45,723 bases of DNA from Desulfuromonadales bacterium (GTDB lineage Bacteria > Desulfobacterota > Desulfuromonadia > Desulfuromonadales > BM103), in the NCBI GenBank assembly GCA_030145195.1, contig JAQYVY010000030.1, positions 1 through 45,723 on the forward strand. The letters are read 5' to 3'. Position 1 is the stretch's first letter. Each line of letters begins with the position of its first letter. The notes below the pieces were generated by a model. It was not told the DNA's origin, did not search any database, and saw only the letters and a list, made by a program, of their open reading frames with translations. Shown here piece by piece: positions 32,983 through 41,816 of this stretch. Made by a program: the position numbers and the translations under genes.

Positions 32983-34008
32983 ATGGAAGACCGACTGATT
33001 ACAGCACAATCAATCACCGAGGATGGCTCTTTAGAGGTCTCTCTCCGACCAAAGGTCCTGACCGAGTATGTCGGCCAGGTCAAAGCCAAAGAGAATCTCA
33101 AGGTGTTTATCGATGCTGCCAGAGGCCGCGGCGAGTCACTCGACCATGTCCTCTTCTACGGACCACCAGGCCTCGGCAAAACAACTCTGGCCAACATCAT
33201 CGCTGCGGAGATGGGCGTCAACATCAAAAGCACCTCTGGACCGGTGATTGAGAAGCCGGGCGACTTGGCCGCAGTACTGACCAACCTGGAACCCGGCGAT
33301 GTTCTCTTTATTGATGAAATTCATCGCCTGTCACCTGTGGTCGAAGAAATTCTCTATCCAGCTATGGAGGATTACCAACTCGATATTATGATTGGCCAAG
33401 GGCCTTCGGCCCGCACCATCAAGCTCGACATCCCACGCTTCACCCTAGTCGGTGCCACCACCCGAGCAGGACTACTTTCATCACCATTGCGCGATCGCTT
33501 TGGCGTTCTGAGCCGCCTGGAATTTTACACCCATACCGAACTGACAATCATCGTCACTCGTAGCGCGGGGATCCTTGGTGTTGCTATAGACCCTGCCGGA
33601 GCGGGTGAGATTGCTGGCCGAAGTCGAGGCACGCCGCGCATTGCCAACCGCCTGCTACGCAGGGTCAGGGATTTTGCTGAAATCGATGGTGATGGCTCGA
33701 TTACCAAGCAGATGGCAGATCAGGCCCTGCTCCGGTTGGAAGTGGATCAGAAAGGCTTCGATCACATGGATCGTCTGCTGCTGACAACGATCATTGACAA
33801 GTTCAGCGGCGGACCGGTCGGCCTGGATACTCTGGCAGCATCAATCGGCGAAGAGAAAGACACGATTGAAGACGTGATTGAACCTTTTCTGCTGCAACAG
33901 GGCTTCATAAACCGGACCCCCCGTGGTCGAGTTGCAACCCATCAGGCTTATTCACATCTGGGTCGTACCCCAGGAGCGAAATACGAGCCGGGGCCACTTT
34001 TCACATAA
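32983..34008 (+). CDS. ruvB: Holliday junction branch-migration ATPase RuvB
   Basis: 341 residues. Walker [12 protein letters not shown], Walker [11 protein letters not shown], sensor [18 protein letters not shown] with the Arg finger, and the C-terminal winged helix ending in YSHLGRTPG. It is the hexameric motor for branch migration. It starts 20 bases after ruvA, and a strong terminator about 100 bases after its stop closes the yebC-ruvCAB operon. Confidence 0.98.
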   Translation: MEDRLITAQSITEDGSLEVSLRPKVLTEYVGQVKAKENLKVFIDAARGRGESLDHVLFYGPPGLGKTTLANIIAAEMGVNIKSTSGPVIEKPGDLAAVLTNLEPGDVLFIDEIHRLSPVVEEILYPAMEDYQLDIMIGQGPSARTIKLDIPRFTLVGATTRAGLLSSPLRDRFGVLSRLEFYTHTELTIIVTRSAGILGVAIDPAGAGEIAGRSRGTPRIANRLLRRVRDFAEIDGDGSITKQMADQALLRLEVDQKGFDHMDRLLLTTIIDKFSGGPVGLDTLAASIGEEKDTIEDVIEPFLLQQGFINRTPRGRVATHQAYSHLGRTPGAKYEPGPLFT

Positions 34009-34109
34009 AGTGACTTTGGTTTAAATTTTCTGTATCACCTTATCAATGCTTGTGATAACTTCACACCATTGGGGGTTGCTCTTAGCAATAGCCCTGCTGA
34101 CACGCCCCT

Positions 34110-34140
34110 AGGGCCGTCATCGTGACGGCCCTTTTCCTTT
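34110..34140 (+). terminator. Intrinsic terminator after ruvB
   Basis: GGGCCGTCA-TCG-TGACGGCCC (34111-34131) followed by TTTTCCTTT. The GTG at 34122 that would extend the next frame lies inside this stem, which argues against that start. A small inverted repeat TTATCA...TGATAA is at 34040-34058. Confidence 0.9.
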
Positions 34141-34154
34141 CCCTCACATGGATC

Positions 34155-36485
34155 ATGGATCAGACTTTTCTCGAACAATTCCGCCAGCAGTTAGCAACAT
34201 GGATTGAGACCCGTCTCAGTGAGCACCGGTTGCCCTTTCAGAGGCTTGATCTCTGCCCCAGAGTCATCACGGAGCAAGGTCGTCTGGTACCCGACATAGT
34301 CCTCTGGATCAATCGAGACAGCCAGTTGGCTGGAAGCGTGATCCTGCTACCTGAAGTGGTCGACGACCGGACTTGTCGAGAAGGGGCCGCCCTGGCTAGC
34401 GCTCTTGGACTCGGGCATTTCACTCTCTGGGCAGCACATGAAGTCACTATCTGGGATGCGTCAAACAGCCCCGCCCTGCTCAAGACACTACCGTTGTCCT
34501 CCTCCAAGCTGATCAGTCCCAGCGATTTTCACCAGACTCTTGATGAGCTTCTCGATTATTTAAAAAATATCGTCGTGACCAGTGCCCCGGCCACAGCCGA
34601 TTTCAGCGCTCACTACTTTGCCAATCTTTGCCTGCGTAACCTTCAGGACCTCGCACCAGGATTATCGGAAAGTGTTCGCGTAACTGCAGGACAAACAGCC
34701 GCCGATCTCTGGGTTGAACATGCGCCTCTGGAAAAAGCCTGGCTGAGTCTCTGGCGACTGCTCTACCTCCTCCGACACCACCGATTACCACCGGGACTGC
34801 AACCAGAAAGACTTGAGTCTACGATCCGTTATGCCTTGGATGATCTGACTCAAGGACAGCCATCTTGGCTCGAGATCCAAGAGTCCGAGCCACCCCTGCC
34901 AGAGAGTGCTGCCATCCGCCTGCACCACCTCTCCAGTCGACTCAAACAGCTAGGATGGCCACGAGATGAAGATCAGGCACAAAAATTATTTGAGTTGCTA
35001 TTGAGTGAAGCGGCCAACCGATTCAAGCTCACAACCCCAGCCTTGCCCTGGGATGTCACTTCGGCACAACTATGGGTCAATTGCCGTCCACCAGAACAAA
35101 CATTTCCATGCTCTCTGGTGGCCCCTCGCCCCTTCTTGGCTGGCTGGTCATTTAATACGGAGAGGCACACACAATCCGATAATTCCCACCACGCTGAGAC
35201 GTTACAAGCCTTGCCACAGGGCACGACATACAATAAAGCCGTCGCCCTCCTTGACGACAAGCGTCTGCCACCACGCGCTGATCGTGACTACCGCCTGATG
35301 AACCTGCGTCAGGTCTGGCCAACGCGCCGGTTCGACCTGCCCCGTGATACCCCTGCCTGGTTATGGGATGCGTTGCACCTGATCGGGGCGTCCATGGATG
35401 ATTTGAGCTTGCTCCTTCCACGCGGTTGGCATTGTGCCCCCGGAATCGATATTTTGTGGCCACAACTGACACAACGTTACCGACTGACTGAAGTCGCAAC
35501 GGTAAACCCAAGTCATCAAGCCCTGCGCCTGACAGCGACGGCAGGAGAAAACTCGCATATCCTGCTACACCGCAACGAAGAGGCCATGGAGGTCCCGACC
35601 ACCATACTTCCGCAGCAATTTCCCGACCTGATTCATCTCTGGCTACAGGCTGATAGCGAAGTACTGCAACTACTTCACGACCGACGACTTACGTGTATCA
35701 ATACCGACGAACCTGAACATGACGAAAAACTTGCTTGGGGAATCTTCCTGTTCTACAACACCAGCCTCGGCAAATATCTACGGCACTTCTGCGGCGAGCA
35801 GGGAAACCAGCATGACGCGAACAAAGTTGCTAGCTGGGTCGTGACCAAAGGTTTGCCCCTTCCAAACGAAATGATTATTGCGGATCTGAGTTTGCTAGGC
35901 TCCCGAGAAGATGGGGTTGTTCCTTCAACCGAAGTGCTGGATCGAGAATTCAACAGTATCTTTGGCCCTGTTCCTGTCCTACCACAAGAACTTGACCAAG
36001 CGGAGGCAGGGGCACCAACAGCTCGACGCAAGAGCAGAGGTTCTGCTGCACAGATTGCCGCAACTGTCTTTGTCGACGGCATCCCGCTTTTCCCCGAGCA
36101 CTATTTAATGAACCACTATCGTCCGACATTGTGCAGCTATGAGCTTTGTGGCCCACTGCTGATCATAGAAAACTTTTTCGATCGGGTGCTGTTGCAGGCG
36201 GACGGTCAGAAATTTGTGTTGGAAGTTTCCGGTGAGGTCATAGCAGACGCTCTGATTCTGGCTTCTTATACCGAAGCCACACAAGTTTCTCTGCCGCAAG
36301 ATGACAGCATCACAGAATCCTTGACCCGCAGTTACCGTACCGATCTGAACCGACTCTGGGACAATCTGACCAGAGAATGTCGTCGCGCTGAACCCCGTCG
36401 CCAGGTCGCCATCAACCTTGCCAGAAAAATCTGGCGACAACGGGGGCTTCCACCTGAGGACGTTTTCAAACTACAAGCCAAATAG
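34155..36485 (+). CDS. Large uncharacterised cytoplasmic protein
   Basis: 776 residues from the ATG at 34155. I do not recognise a named family. No signal peptide or TM segment. The first 110 residues (FRQQLATWIETRLSEHRLPF, LVPDIVLWINRD, GSVILLPEVVDD, LGHFTLWAAHEVTIWD) have the alternating strand/helix pattern of a restriction-endonuclease-like fold. A PD is followed about 17 residues later by PEVVDD, but the usual Lys is missing, so it is at best a degenerate PD-(D/E)xK domain. The middle is helical with many Trp and Leu. The end (ILASYTEATQVSLPQ, RRQVAINLARKIWRQRGLP) is also helical and basic. It lies just past the ruvB terminator, so it needs its own promoter, which I could not find. Codon use resembles its neighbours. 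Confidence 0.75.
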   Translation: MDQTFLEQFRQQLATWIETRLSEHRLPFQRLDLCPRVITEQGRLVPDIVLWINRDSQLAGSVILLPEVVDDRTCREGAALASALGLGHFTLWAAHEVTIWDASNSPALLKTLPLSSSKLISPSDFHQTLDELLDYLKNIVVTSAPATADFSAHYFANLCLRNLQDLAPGLSESVRVTAGQTAADLWVEHAPLEKAWLSLWRLLYLLRHHRLPPGLQPERLESTIRYALDDLTQGQPSWLEIQESEPPLPESAAIRLHHLSSRLKQLGWPRDEDQAQKLFELLLSEAANRFKLTTPALPWDVTSAQLWVNCRPPEQTFPCSLVAPRPFLAGWSFNTERHTQSDNSHHAETLQALPQGTTYNKAVALLDDKRLPPRADRDYRLMNLRQVWPTRRFDLPRDTPAWLWDALHLIGASMDDLSLLLPRGWHCAPGIDILWPQLTQRYRLTEVATVNPSHQALRLTATAGENSHILLHRNEEAMEVPTTILPQQFPDLIHLWLQADSEVLQLLHDRRLTCINTDEPEHDEKLAWGIFLFYNTSLGKYLRHFCGEQGNQHDANKVASWVVTKGLPLPNEMIIADLSLLGSREDGVVPSTEVLDREFNSIFGPVPVLPQELDQAEAGAPTARRKSRGSAAQIAATVFVDGIPLFPEHYLMNHYRPTLCSYELCGPLLIIENFFDRVLLQADGQKFVLEVSGEVIADALILASYTEATQVSLPQDDSITESLTRSYRTDLNRLWDNLTRECRRAEPRRQVAINLARKIWRQRGLPPEDVFKLQAK

Positions 36486-36573
36486 CTTGTTTGCTGGGCC
36501 ATTGAGTTTTCTGGCCTTTTCATACCGAACAGAATAGAATATCAAAACATCAATCTTTCAAGGACGTGTCACT

Positions 36574-37113
36574 ATGAAGGTTCTTTTGCATCTCTGCTGC
36601 GCCAATTGCGCCATATATCCGGTCAACATCCTGCGTCAGGCAAACCACGAGGTCACCGGTTATTTCTTTAATCACAATATTCATCCGTACCAAGAATATC
36701 TCCTCCGACTTCAGACCGTTAAAAAATATGCCGCAGCTGAAAAACTCCAGGTTATCTACAAGGACGAATATTTGCTTGATGACTTCCTGGCCAATGTTGC
36801 TGGCAACCCGACAGCACGCTGCACCTATTGCTATCAGTCACGGCTGAAACAAGCCGCCGAATATGCCGCAACGTCTGGATACGATGCGTTTACGACCAGC
36901 TTGCTTTATTCCCGCTATCAGAGTCACGATTTGATCCGCGAATTGGGCCAGGAGCTTGGTCGACATTACGGCATCGATTTTCTTTACGAAGATTTTCGAA
37001 AAGGCTGGCAGGAAGGAATTCGGCAGTCCAAAGCCATGGATCTTTACCGGCAACAGTATTGCGGCTGCATCTACTCGGAGAAAGATCGCTACCATCCACG
37101 CAGCTGCAACTGA
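36574..37113 (+). CDS. queH: Epoxyqueuosine reductase QueH
   Basis: 179 residues of the QueH (DUF208) family. N-terminal LLHLCCANCAIYPV with adjacent Cys, GYFFNHNIHPYQEYLLRL, then RCTYCYQSRL and the C-terminal QQYCGCIYSEKDRY with paired Cys. These Cys bind a 4Fe-4S cluster and a second metal. It reduces epoxyqueuosine to queuosine in tRNA, replacing QueG. AAGGA site upstream. Single gene; the following patatin gene starts about 100 bases later with its own ribosome-binding site. Confidence 0.95.
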   Translation: MKVLLHLCCANCAIYPVNILRQANHEVTGYFFNHNIHPYQEYLLRLQTVKKYAAAEKLQVIYKDEYLLDDFLANVAGNPTARCTYCYQSRLKQAAEYAATSGYDAFTTSLLYSRYQSHDLIRELGQELGRHYGIDFLYEDFRKGWQEGIRQSKAMDLYRQQYCGCIYSEKDRYHPRSCN

Positions 37114-37214
37114 AGATTCCCGATTCCGGCAGAAAGCCCACTGTCATCCTGATTCACTCGAAGACCCGCGTTACATGTTTTCTTTGGTTGGTAGAACTGT
37201 TTTTGGGAGGACGT

Positions 37215-38168
37215 ATGAAAACCAGTTCAGGTCATGGACTCACAGGGCTTGCTCTTGGCAGTGGTGCCGCCAGAGGTCTGGCTCAAATCGGCATCTTCAA
37301 AGTCCTTGATGAAGCCGAGATCCCCATCGACATTATTGCGGGAACCTCAATCGGTGCCTTCATTGGTGCCATGTATGCGGCCGGAGTTCCGGTTGAGCAA
37401 ATGGAAAAGGTCGCTCTTGAGATCGACTGGCGAAGCTTGACAAAGTTGCTTGACCCGGTCCTGCCTATCTCCGGTCTGATTGACGGCAAGAAATTGATGG
37501 CATTCATGGCCGAACTCCTCCCCGCCAGAAACTTCGAAGATCTGAAGCAGCCACTGGCCGTGACCGCAACTGACATTAATACCGGCGAAGCAATCGTCAT
37601 CAAGCAAGGCAACCTTCTGGCAGCTTTACGCGCGAGTTTGGCCTTCCCAGGCATCTTCTCTCCGGCACGCTTCGGCCAACGATTTCTGGTCGATGGCGGC
37701 CTCTGCAATCCGATCCCTGCGGATGTCGCCCGCAGCCTCGGCGCCAAACATGTCATTGGCGTCTGCACCATCCCTGCCGTTACTAAAACCTCACCTGAAA
37801 CCTTTCTTCCCTCAATCAAAGATGATGACCAGGCAGTCAGTCGCTGGCGTGAGCTCATCAGCACCCGCAGCGTCGAACACGCTCTGAGTACAGCCCTTGG
37901 TCAAGGTGGCGACGAACAAAAGCCTGAAGAGATCAGCGGACACAGAGCACCGAACATCTTCCGGGTCTGTGCCCAAAGCGTGGCGATCATGGAAAACCAG
38001 ATCAACGACCTACGTCTGCGCCAGAATCACCATGATTTGATTATCCGACCATCACTGAACGATATCACCCTGCTTGAATTCCATCGCGCAGCCGAAATAA
38101 TCGATGCCGGTGAAGTTGCGGCACGAGCCGCTCTACCAGACATTAAATCTCTGCTCGGTTTAACTTAA
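37215..38168 (+). CDS. Patatin-like phospholipase (RssA-type)
   Basis: 317 residues from the ATG at 37215, which has a perfect GGGAGGA site; the same frame is open back to 36828 across queH, which is spurious. Patatin motifs are LALGSGAARGLAQIG (oxyanion loop), AGTSIGAFIGAMYA (nucleophile Ser) and VDGGLCNPIP (catalytic Asp). No signal peptide. It probably hydrolyses phospholipid acyl chains at the inner membrane. The C-terminal 80 residues are helical and without a known domain. Confidence 0.92.
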   Translation: MKTSSGHGLTGLALGSGAARGLAQIGIFKVLDEAEIPIDIIAGTSIGAFIGAMYAAGVPVEQMEKVALEIDWRSLTKLLDPVLPISGLIDGKKLMAFMAELLPARNFEDLKQPLAVTATDINTGEAIVIKQGNLLAALRASLAFPGIFSPARFGQRFLVDGGLCNPIPADVARSLGAKHVIGVCTIPAVTKTSPETFLPSIKDDDQAVSRWRELISTRSVEHALSTALGQGGDEQKPEEISGHRAPNIFRVCAQSVAIMENQINDLRLRQNHHDLIIRPSLNDITLLEFHRAAEIIDAGEVAARAALPDIKSLLGLT

Positions 38169-38365
38169 CCTGAATCAGTGCACCTTGAGATGACACAATG
38201 CAGAAGTCATTGCTCCACCTAAACGTTACAAGGGTCACCGCCGAACCTGTTGGTACGTCTCCGGTTTTTACGAAAGCTCATTTGGAACAAGAGCTTGCTC
38301 CCCATTATTCACCTCAAACGCACTGATTCAAGTTGAAAGTCATAGATTCTCTGCTAACATATTGA

Positions 38366-38371
38366 TATAAT
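38366..38371 (+). promoter_or_regulatory. Possible -10 box for the phasin-like gene
   Basis: A perfect TATAAT lies 40 bases before the start codon; the -35 position (TAGATT, 17 bases away) is poor. The remainder of 38169-38411 shows a small imperfect hairpin (GGAACAAG/CTTGCTCC, about 38284-38301) and nothing else recognisable. Confidence 0.4.
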
Positions 38372-38411
38372 TAGTTTCAACAACAAAATCACTTTATCGC
38401 AGGAGGACGTT

Positions 38412-38705
38412 ATGATCGAAATGATTGAAAAATCTATGTTAACTGCTGTTGGTGTAATGACCCTCACCCAGAAAAAAGCTGAGGAAATGCTGCAGGAATT
38501 GCGCGAGAAGTTCAACCTCAGCGAAGAAGAAGGCAAGGCCTTCATGCAAAAGCTTCAGGAAGCCATCAAACAAAATCAGGAGAAACTTCAGGACCAGGCT
38601 CGCATAGAAGTCCAAAAAGCCTGTGATCGCATGGGTGTGGTCACCAAGGATGAATTTGAGAAACTGAAGAAAAAAGTCAATCAACTCGAAAAAAAATTGA
38701 AATAA
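38412..38705 (+). CDS. Phasin-family-like coiled-coil protein
   Basis: 97 residues, highly charged and helical: a short hydrophobic N-terminal helix (MLTAVGVMTLTQKKAEEM), then heptad-pattern helices (FMQKLQEAIKQNQEKLQD) and a C-terminal coiled coil (FEKLKKKVNQLEKKLK). It resembles the small phasin-type / PhaI-like proteins annotated beside UbiB kinases in this lineage. No PHA synthesis gene is in the window, so granule binding is unproven. Perfect AGGAGG site. It ends 26 bases before the UbiB gene and is clearly co-transcribed with it. Confidence 0.8.
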   Translation: MIEMIEKSMLTAVGVMTLTQKKAEEMLQELREKFNLSEEEGKAFMQKLQEAIKQNQEKLQDQARIEVQKACDRMGVVTKDEFEKLKKKVNQLEKKLK

Positions 38706-38731
38706 TCTTTCGACAGATATGAGCGAGATTT

Positions 38732-40423
38732 ATGCTGCCCCTTTTCCGCATCAATCGAAATATACGCACCATCCGCCGCTACCGAACCATTCTCAGTGTT
38801 CTAATCAAGTATGGCTTTGGTCATTTTGTCGAGCAGCTCAACATTGACTATTATTTGGAGCTCGGCAAACGCATCGTCTCCTTCGGCAAAGTGCCCAGGG
38901 AGTTAGAACGCTTTAGCCAGGCACAACGCTTACGTCTAGCGATGGAGGAACTGGGGCCAACCTTCATCAAACTTGGGCAACTTCTCTCCACCCGCCCCGA
39001 TGTTCTTCCCAACGACTACATCAAGGAGTTCCAGAAACTTCAAGATGAAGTGCCAGCGGTTTCTCAAGAGGAGATCAGTAGCCAGATCCAACGCGAGTTG
39101 GGCTATCCCACCCATGAACTTTTTGCAGAATTTTCAGAAAAGCCGATCGCAGCCGCCAGCATCGCACAGGTACATAAAGGAAAATTACGAAGTGGCGAAG
39201 ACGTTGTTTTTAAAGTTCGACGGCCAGGCATCGAGATTATCGTTGACACCGACCTCGACGTTCTCATGGGACTGGCATACCTGATTGAGCAGCACGTTCC
39301 GGCTGTAGCCCTCTACAACCCGATCAACTTGGTCAAGGAATTTCGCCGTAGCATCATGCGGGAAATGAATTTTACCCGTGAGGGTAGAACGATTGAACGT
39401 TTCATGGTCAACTTCGCTGACAATCCCAATTTTTACACCCCAAAAGTCTTTTGGGATTACACCAGCGAAAGCGTCCTGACCATGGAATATGTGCCGGGGA
39501 TCAAGATATCGGAACTAGAGCAGTTGTCGGCTGCGGGTTACGACCTCAAAGAAATTGCCCGTCGCGGGGCAGACTCCTTTCTCAAACAGGTTCTTGATTA
39601 TGGACTGTTCCACGCCGACCCGCATCCTGGCAATGTTTTCGTTCTTCCCGACCAAGTCATATGTATGCTCGACTACGGCATGGTCGGTCGCCTTGGGCAA
39701 GACTTAAAAAATCAATTGGTTGATCTGCTGCATGCACTTCTGCAACGAGATATCGAAAAGATTATTTCCGAGCTTCTTTATTCGGGAGAGTTGACCGACA
39801 TTTCAGATCTTAAGAACCTGAGGCGGGACCTACATGAGTTCATAGAAGATTATTATGACATCACCTTACAAGACATTAAAGTCGGCAAGCTACTCTCCGA
39901 ATTCATCGAAATTCTCACGCACCACCGCATTAAATTCCCCGCAGACTACATGATCCTGGCTAAGGCATTAGTCATTATGGAGGGTGTCGGTCGCCAGCTC
40001 GATCCTCAATTCAATATGGTCAACCACATGCGCCCATATGTAAGCAAGCTGGTCATGGAGCGCTTCAGTCCAAAAAACGTTGCCAGTCAGGTCAATCGCA
40101 TCGCCCAGGACTACGCCTCTCTGGCGAAAAACCTGCCACACGACATCAAGGAGTTCCTGAACCGACTGAATCGAAACCAATTTAAAATTGACCTTGAACA
40201 CCGAGGTCTGGAAAAACTGGTTACAGATCTCGACCGCTCAAGCAACCGGGTCTCCTTCTCCCTGGTTATCGGTGCCCTGATTGTCGGCTCATCTCTGATC
40301 ATGCAGGTTGACAAAGGTCCAATAGTTCTCGGGTTCCCACTTCTTGGTCTGCTTGGCTATTCTATTGCAGGTCTGCTCGGCCTGTGGCTGGCGATCGGCA
40401 TCCTGCGTTCTGGTCGTCTCTAG
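38732..40423 (+). CDS. ubiB: UbiB/ABC1-family atypical kinase
   Basis: 563 residues. The UbiB-specific KxGQ motif is in FIKLGQLLSTRPD, the Ala-rich loop in AAASIAQVHKG, catalytic/metal motifs in LFHADPHPGNVF and MLDYGMVGRLG, and two C-terminal TM helices (about 515-535 and 538-560). UbiB proteins are ATPases needed for quinone biosynthesis; in menaquinone-using anaerobes the target lipid is less certain. Overlap with the ATG-poor end of the phasin gene is avoided by a GAGCGAGA site. Confidence 0.93.
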   Translation: MLPLFRINRNIRTIRRYRTILSVLIKYGFGHFVEQLNIDYYLELGKRIVSFGKVPRELERFSQAQRLRLAMEELGPTFIKLGQLLSTRPDVLPNDYIKEFQKLQDEVPAVSQEEISSQIQRELGYPTHELFAEFSEKPIAAASIAQVHKGKLRSGEDVVFKVRRPGIEIIVDTDLDVLMGLAYLIEQHVPAVALYNPINLVKEFRRSIMREMNFTREGRTIERFMVNFADNPNFYTPKVFWDYTSESVLTMEYVPGIKISELEQLSAAGYDLKEIARRGADSFLKQVLDYGLFHADPHPGNVFVLPDQVICMLDYGMVGRLGQDLKNQLVDLLHALLQRDIEKIISELLYSGELTDISDLKNLRRDLHEFIEDYYDITLQDIKVGKLLSEFIEILTHHRIKFPADYMILAKALVIMEGVGRQLDPQFNMVNHMRPYVSKLVMERFSPKNVASQVNRIAQDYASLAKNLPHDIKEFLNRLNRNQFKIDLEHRGLEKLVTDLDRSSNRVSFSLVIGALIVGSSLIMQVDKGPIVLGFPLLGLLGYSIAGLLGLWLAIGILRSGRL

Positions 40424-40550
40424 CAACCTATTGATGATGTGTCATTGGTACCACAGCCGTTGCAAAACAGCCACTTAAGCTGGCTTATCCCTCCGAACTA
40501 AAGTCTACTATTTCGCCGCTACATCAGCAACTTAAGCAACACACCATTCA

Positions 40551-40566
40551 TGGCAAGGTCCTTGCA
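40551..40566 (+). promoter_or_regulatory. Candidate sigma-54 promoter of lpxC
   Basis: TGGCAAGGTCCTTGCA fits TGGCAC-N5-TTGCA with one mismatch and exact GG-N10-GC spacing. Start of transcription would be near 40577, giving a 32-base leader that contains the AAGGA site of lpxC. A sigma-54 activator gene (ntrX) lies 3.5 kb downstream. Confidence 0.65.
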
Positions 40567-40608
40567 TTCGGTTAAGACAATACTAAACCGTTAAGGAATT
40601 GATCTATA

Positions 40609-41544
40609 ATGAGCATGATTTGCCAGACAACCATCGCCCGACCAGTAGCCATCTCAGGCATAGGGCTACACACCGGTCAACGCATCAACATGACGCTACG
40701 GCCAGCTGACGCAGGCGTGGGGATCATTTTTCACCGCAGTCTTGAAGACCGAACGGTCACGATTGAGGCCTGTTCAAACAATGTCGTAGACACCAGAATG
40801 GCAACGGTTCTGGGCAAAGGAGATGTTCACATCTCCACAGTTGAGCACCTGCTTGCGGCGCTCTCTGCCTACGGAATCGATAACCTTCACATCGACATTG
40901 ATGGCCCAGAAGTACCAATTATGGACGGCAGCGCAGCGCCTTTCACCTCGATCATTGAGGAAGCTGGCTTACGCAAGCATCCCCAAAGTCGAAAGTTTCT
41001 GGCCATTCGCCAACCCGTCTCGGTTATCGATGGGGAAAAACGGGTCAGCATTATCCCTTCACGGTTTTTCCGTGTGACTTTTGACATTGCTTTTCAGCAT
41101 CCATGCATCGCCTTACAGCAACGCTCGGTCAAAGTGACAGCCGCTGGCTTTCGCCGAGATCTTTCTCCGGCACGTACTTTCGGCTTTTTGCGTGACGTAG
41201 AGATGCTCAAGGCAGCCGGGTTGGCCCGTGGCGGCTCACTAGAAAATGCCATCGTTGTTGACGACGAGCGGATCCTTAACCCTGAAGGCCTGCGTTTCCA
41301 GGATGAGTTTGTCCGCCACAAGATCCTGGATGCCATAGGCGACCTGAGCCTCATCGGCTACCCAATTCTCGGCCATGTTCGTGCTTTCAAGGCAGGGCAC
41401 GACATTAACCATCAACTGGTTCAAAAACTTCTGGCTACCCCTGAAGCTTGGCAACTGCTTGAATTTAACGAAGAAGACCTTGAAAAATCACTACAAATGT
41501 CATCCAACTCATTCGCCTCAGGGCTTGCCTTTTCAGAGGCATAA
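40609..41544 (+). CDS. lpxC: UDP-3-O-acyl-N-acetylglucosamine deacetylase LpxC
   Basis: 311 residues. Zinc ligands are seen in STVEHLLAAL (first His), VRHKILDAIGDL (His and Asp) and the catalytic His of AGHDINHQL. It carries out the first committed step of lipid A synthesis. The protein is the normal length, with an AAGGA site. A perfect terminator follows at once, so it is a single-gene transcript, apparently under a sigma-54-type promoter. Confidence 0.97.
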   Translation: MSMICQTTIARPVAISGIGLHTGQRINMTLRPADAGVGIIFHRSLEDRTVTIEACSNNVVDTRMATVLGKGDVHISTVEHLLAALSAYGIDNLHIDIDGPEVPIMDGSAAPFTSIIEEAGLRKHPQSRKFLAIRQPVSVIDGEKRVSIIPSRFFRVTFDIAFQHPCIALQQRSVKVTAAGFRRDLSPARTFGFLRDVEMLKAAGLARGGSLENAIVVDDERILNPEGLRFQDEFVRHKILDAIGDLSLIGYPILGHVRAFKAGHDINHQLVQKLLATPEAWQLLEFNEEDLEKSLQMSSNSFASGLAFSEA

Positions 41545-41560
41545 ACTTTTCTTTGTCACG

Positions 41561-41596
41561 AATAAAAAAGGCAGCCAAACGGCTGCCTTTTTTATT
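41561..41596 (+). terminator. Intrinsic terminator after lpxC
   Basis: AATAAAAAAGGCAGCC and GGCTGCCTTTTTTATT form a 16-bp perfect stem with an AAAC loop. Bases 41597-41816 hold no credible ORF; only a weak TATAAA (41726-41731) hints at the ntrY promoter. Confidence 0.94.
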
Positions 41597-41816
41597 ACTT
41601 GCCCCCCAAACATGTCGGGTCAGGCCAGAGACTTATCACAATTTAACCATAACAGCACAAGCGAAAAACAGTCTTCGAGAGAGGCCCGCGTCTGACTTTA
41701 CCTGTATCGCGGTGTCTATAAAGAAGAAACTTTCCGTTGAAGAACATCCAGCACTCATTGCTTCCTTGCAATAATAGGTAGTTTGAGCCTAAAATTGCGC
41801 AACTCAATACACTCTT

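Noticed and set aside
34122-34154. GTG start for the 776-residue protein
   Set aside because: The codon lies in the right half of the ruvB terminator stem and has no ribosome-binding site.
36828-37214. N-terminal extension of the patatin frame across queH
   Set aside because: It is the other frame of queH, without a ribosome-binding site, and the ATG at 37215 has GGGAGGA.
38280-38300. TTGGAACAAGAGCTTGCTCC before the phasin-like gene as a sigma-54 promoter
   Set aside because: Spacing is 11 rather than 10; it reads better as an imperfect hairpin.
41553-41774. 73-codon frame between lpxC and ntrY
   Set aside because: It runs through the lpxC terminator and has no ribosome-binding site or family resemblance.
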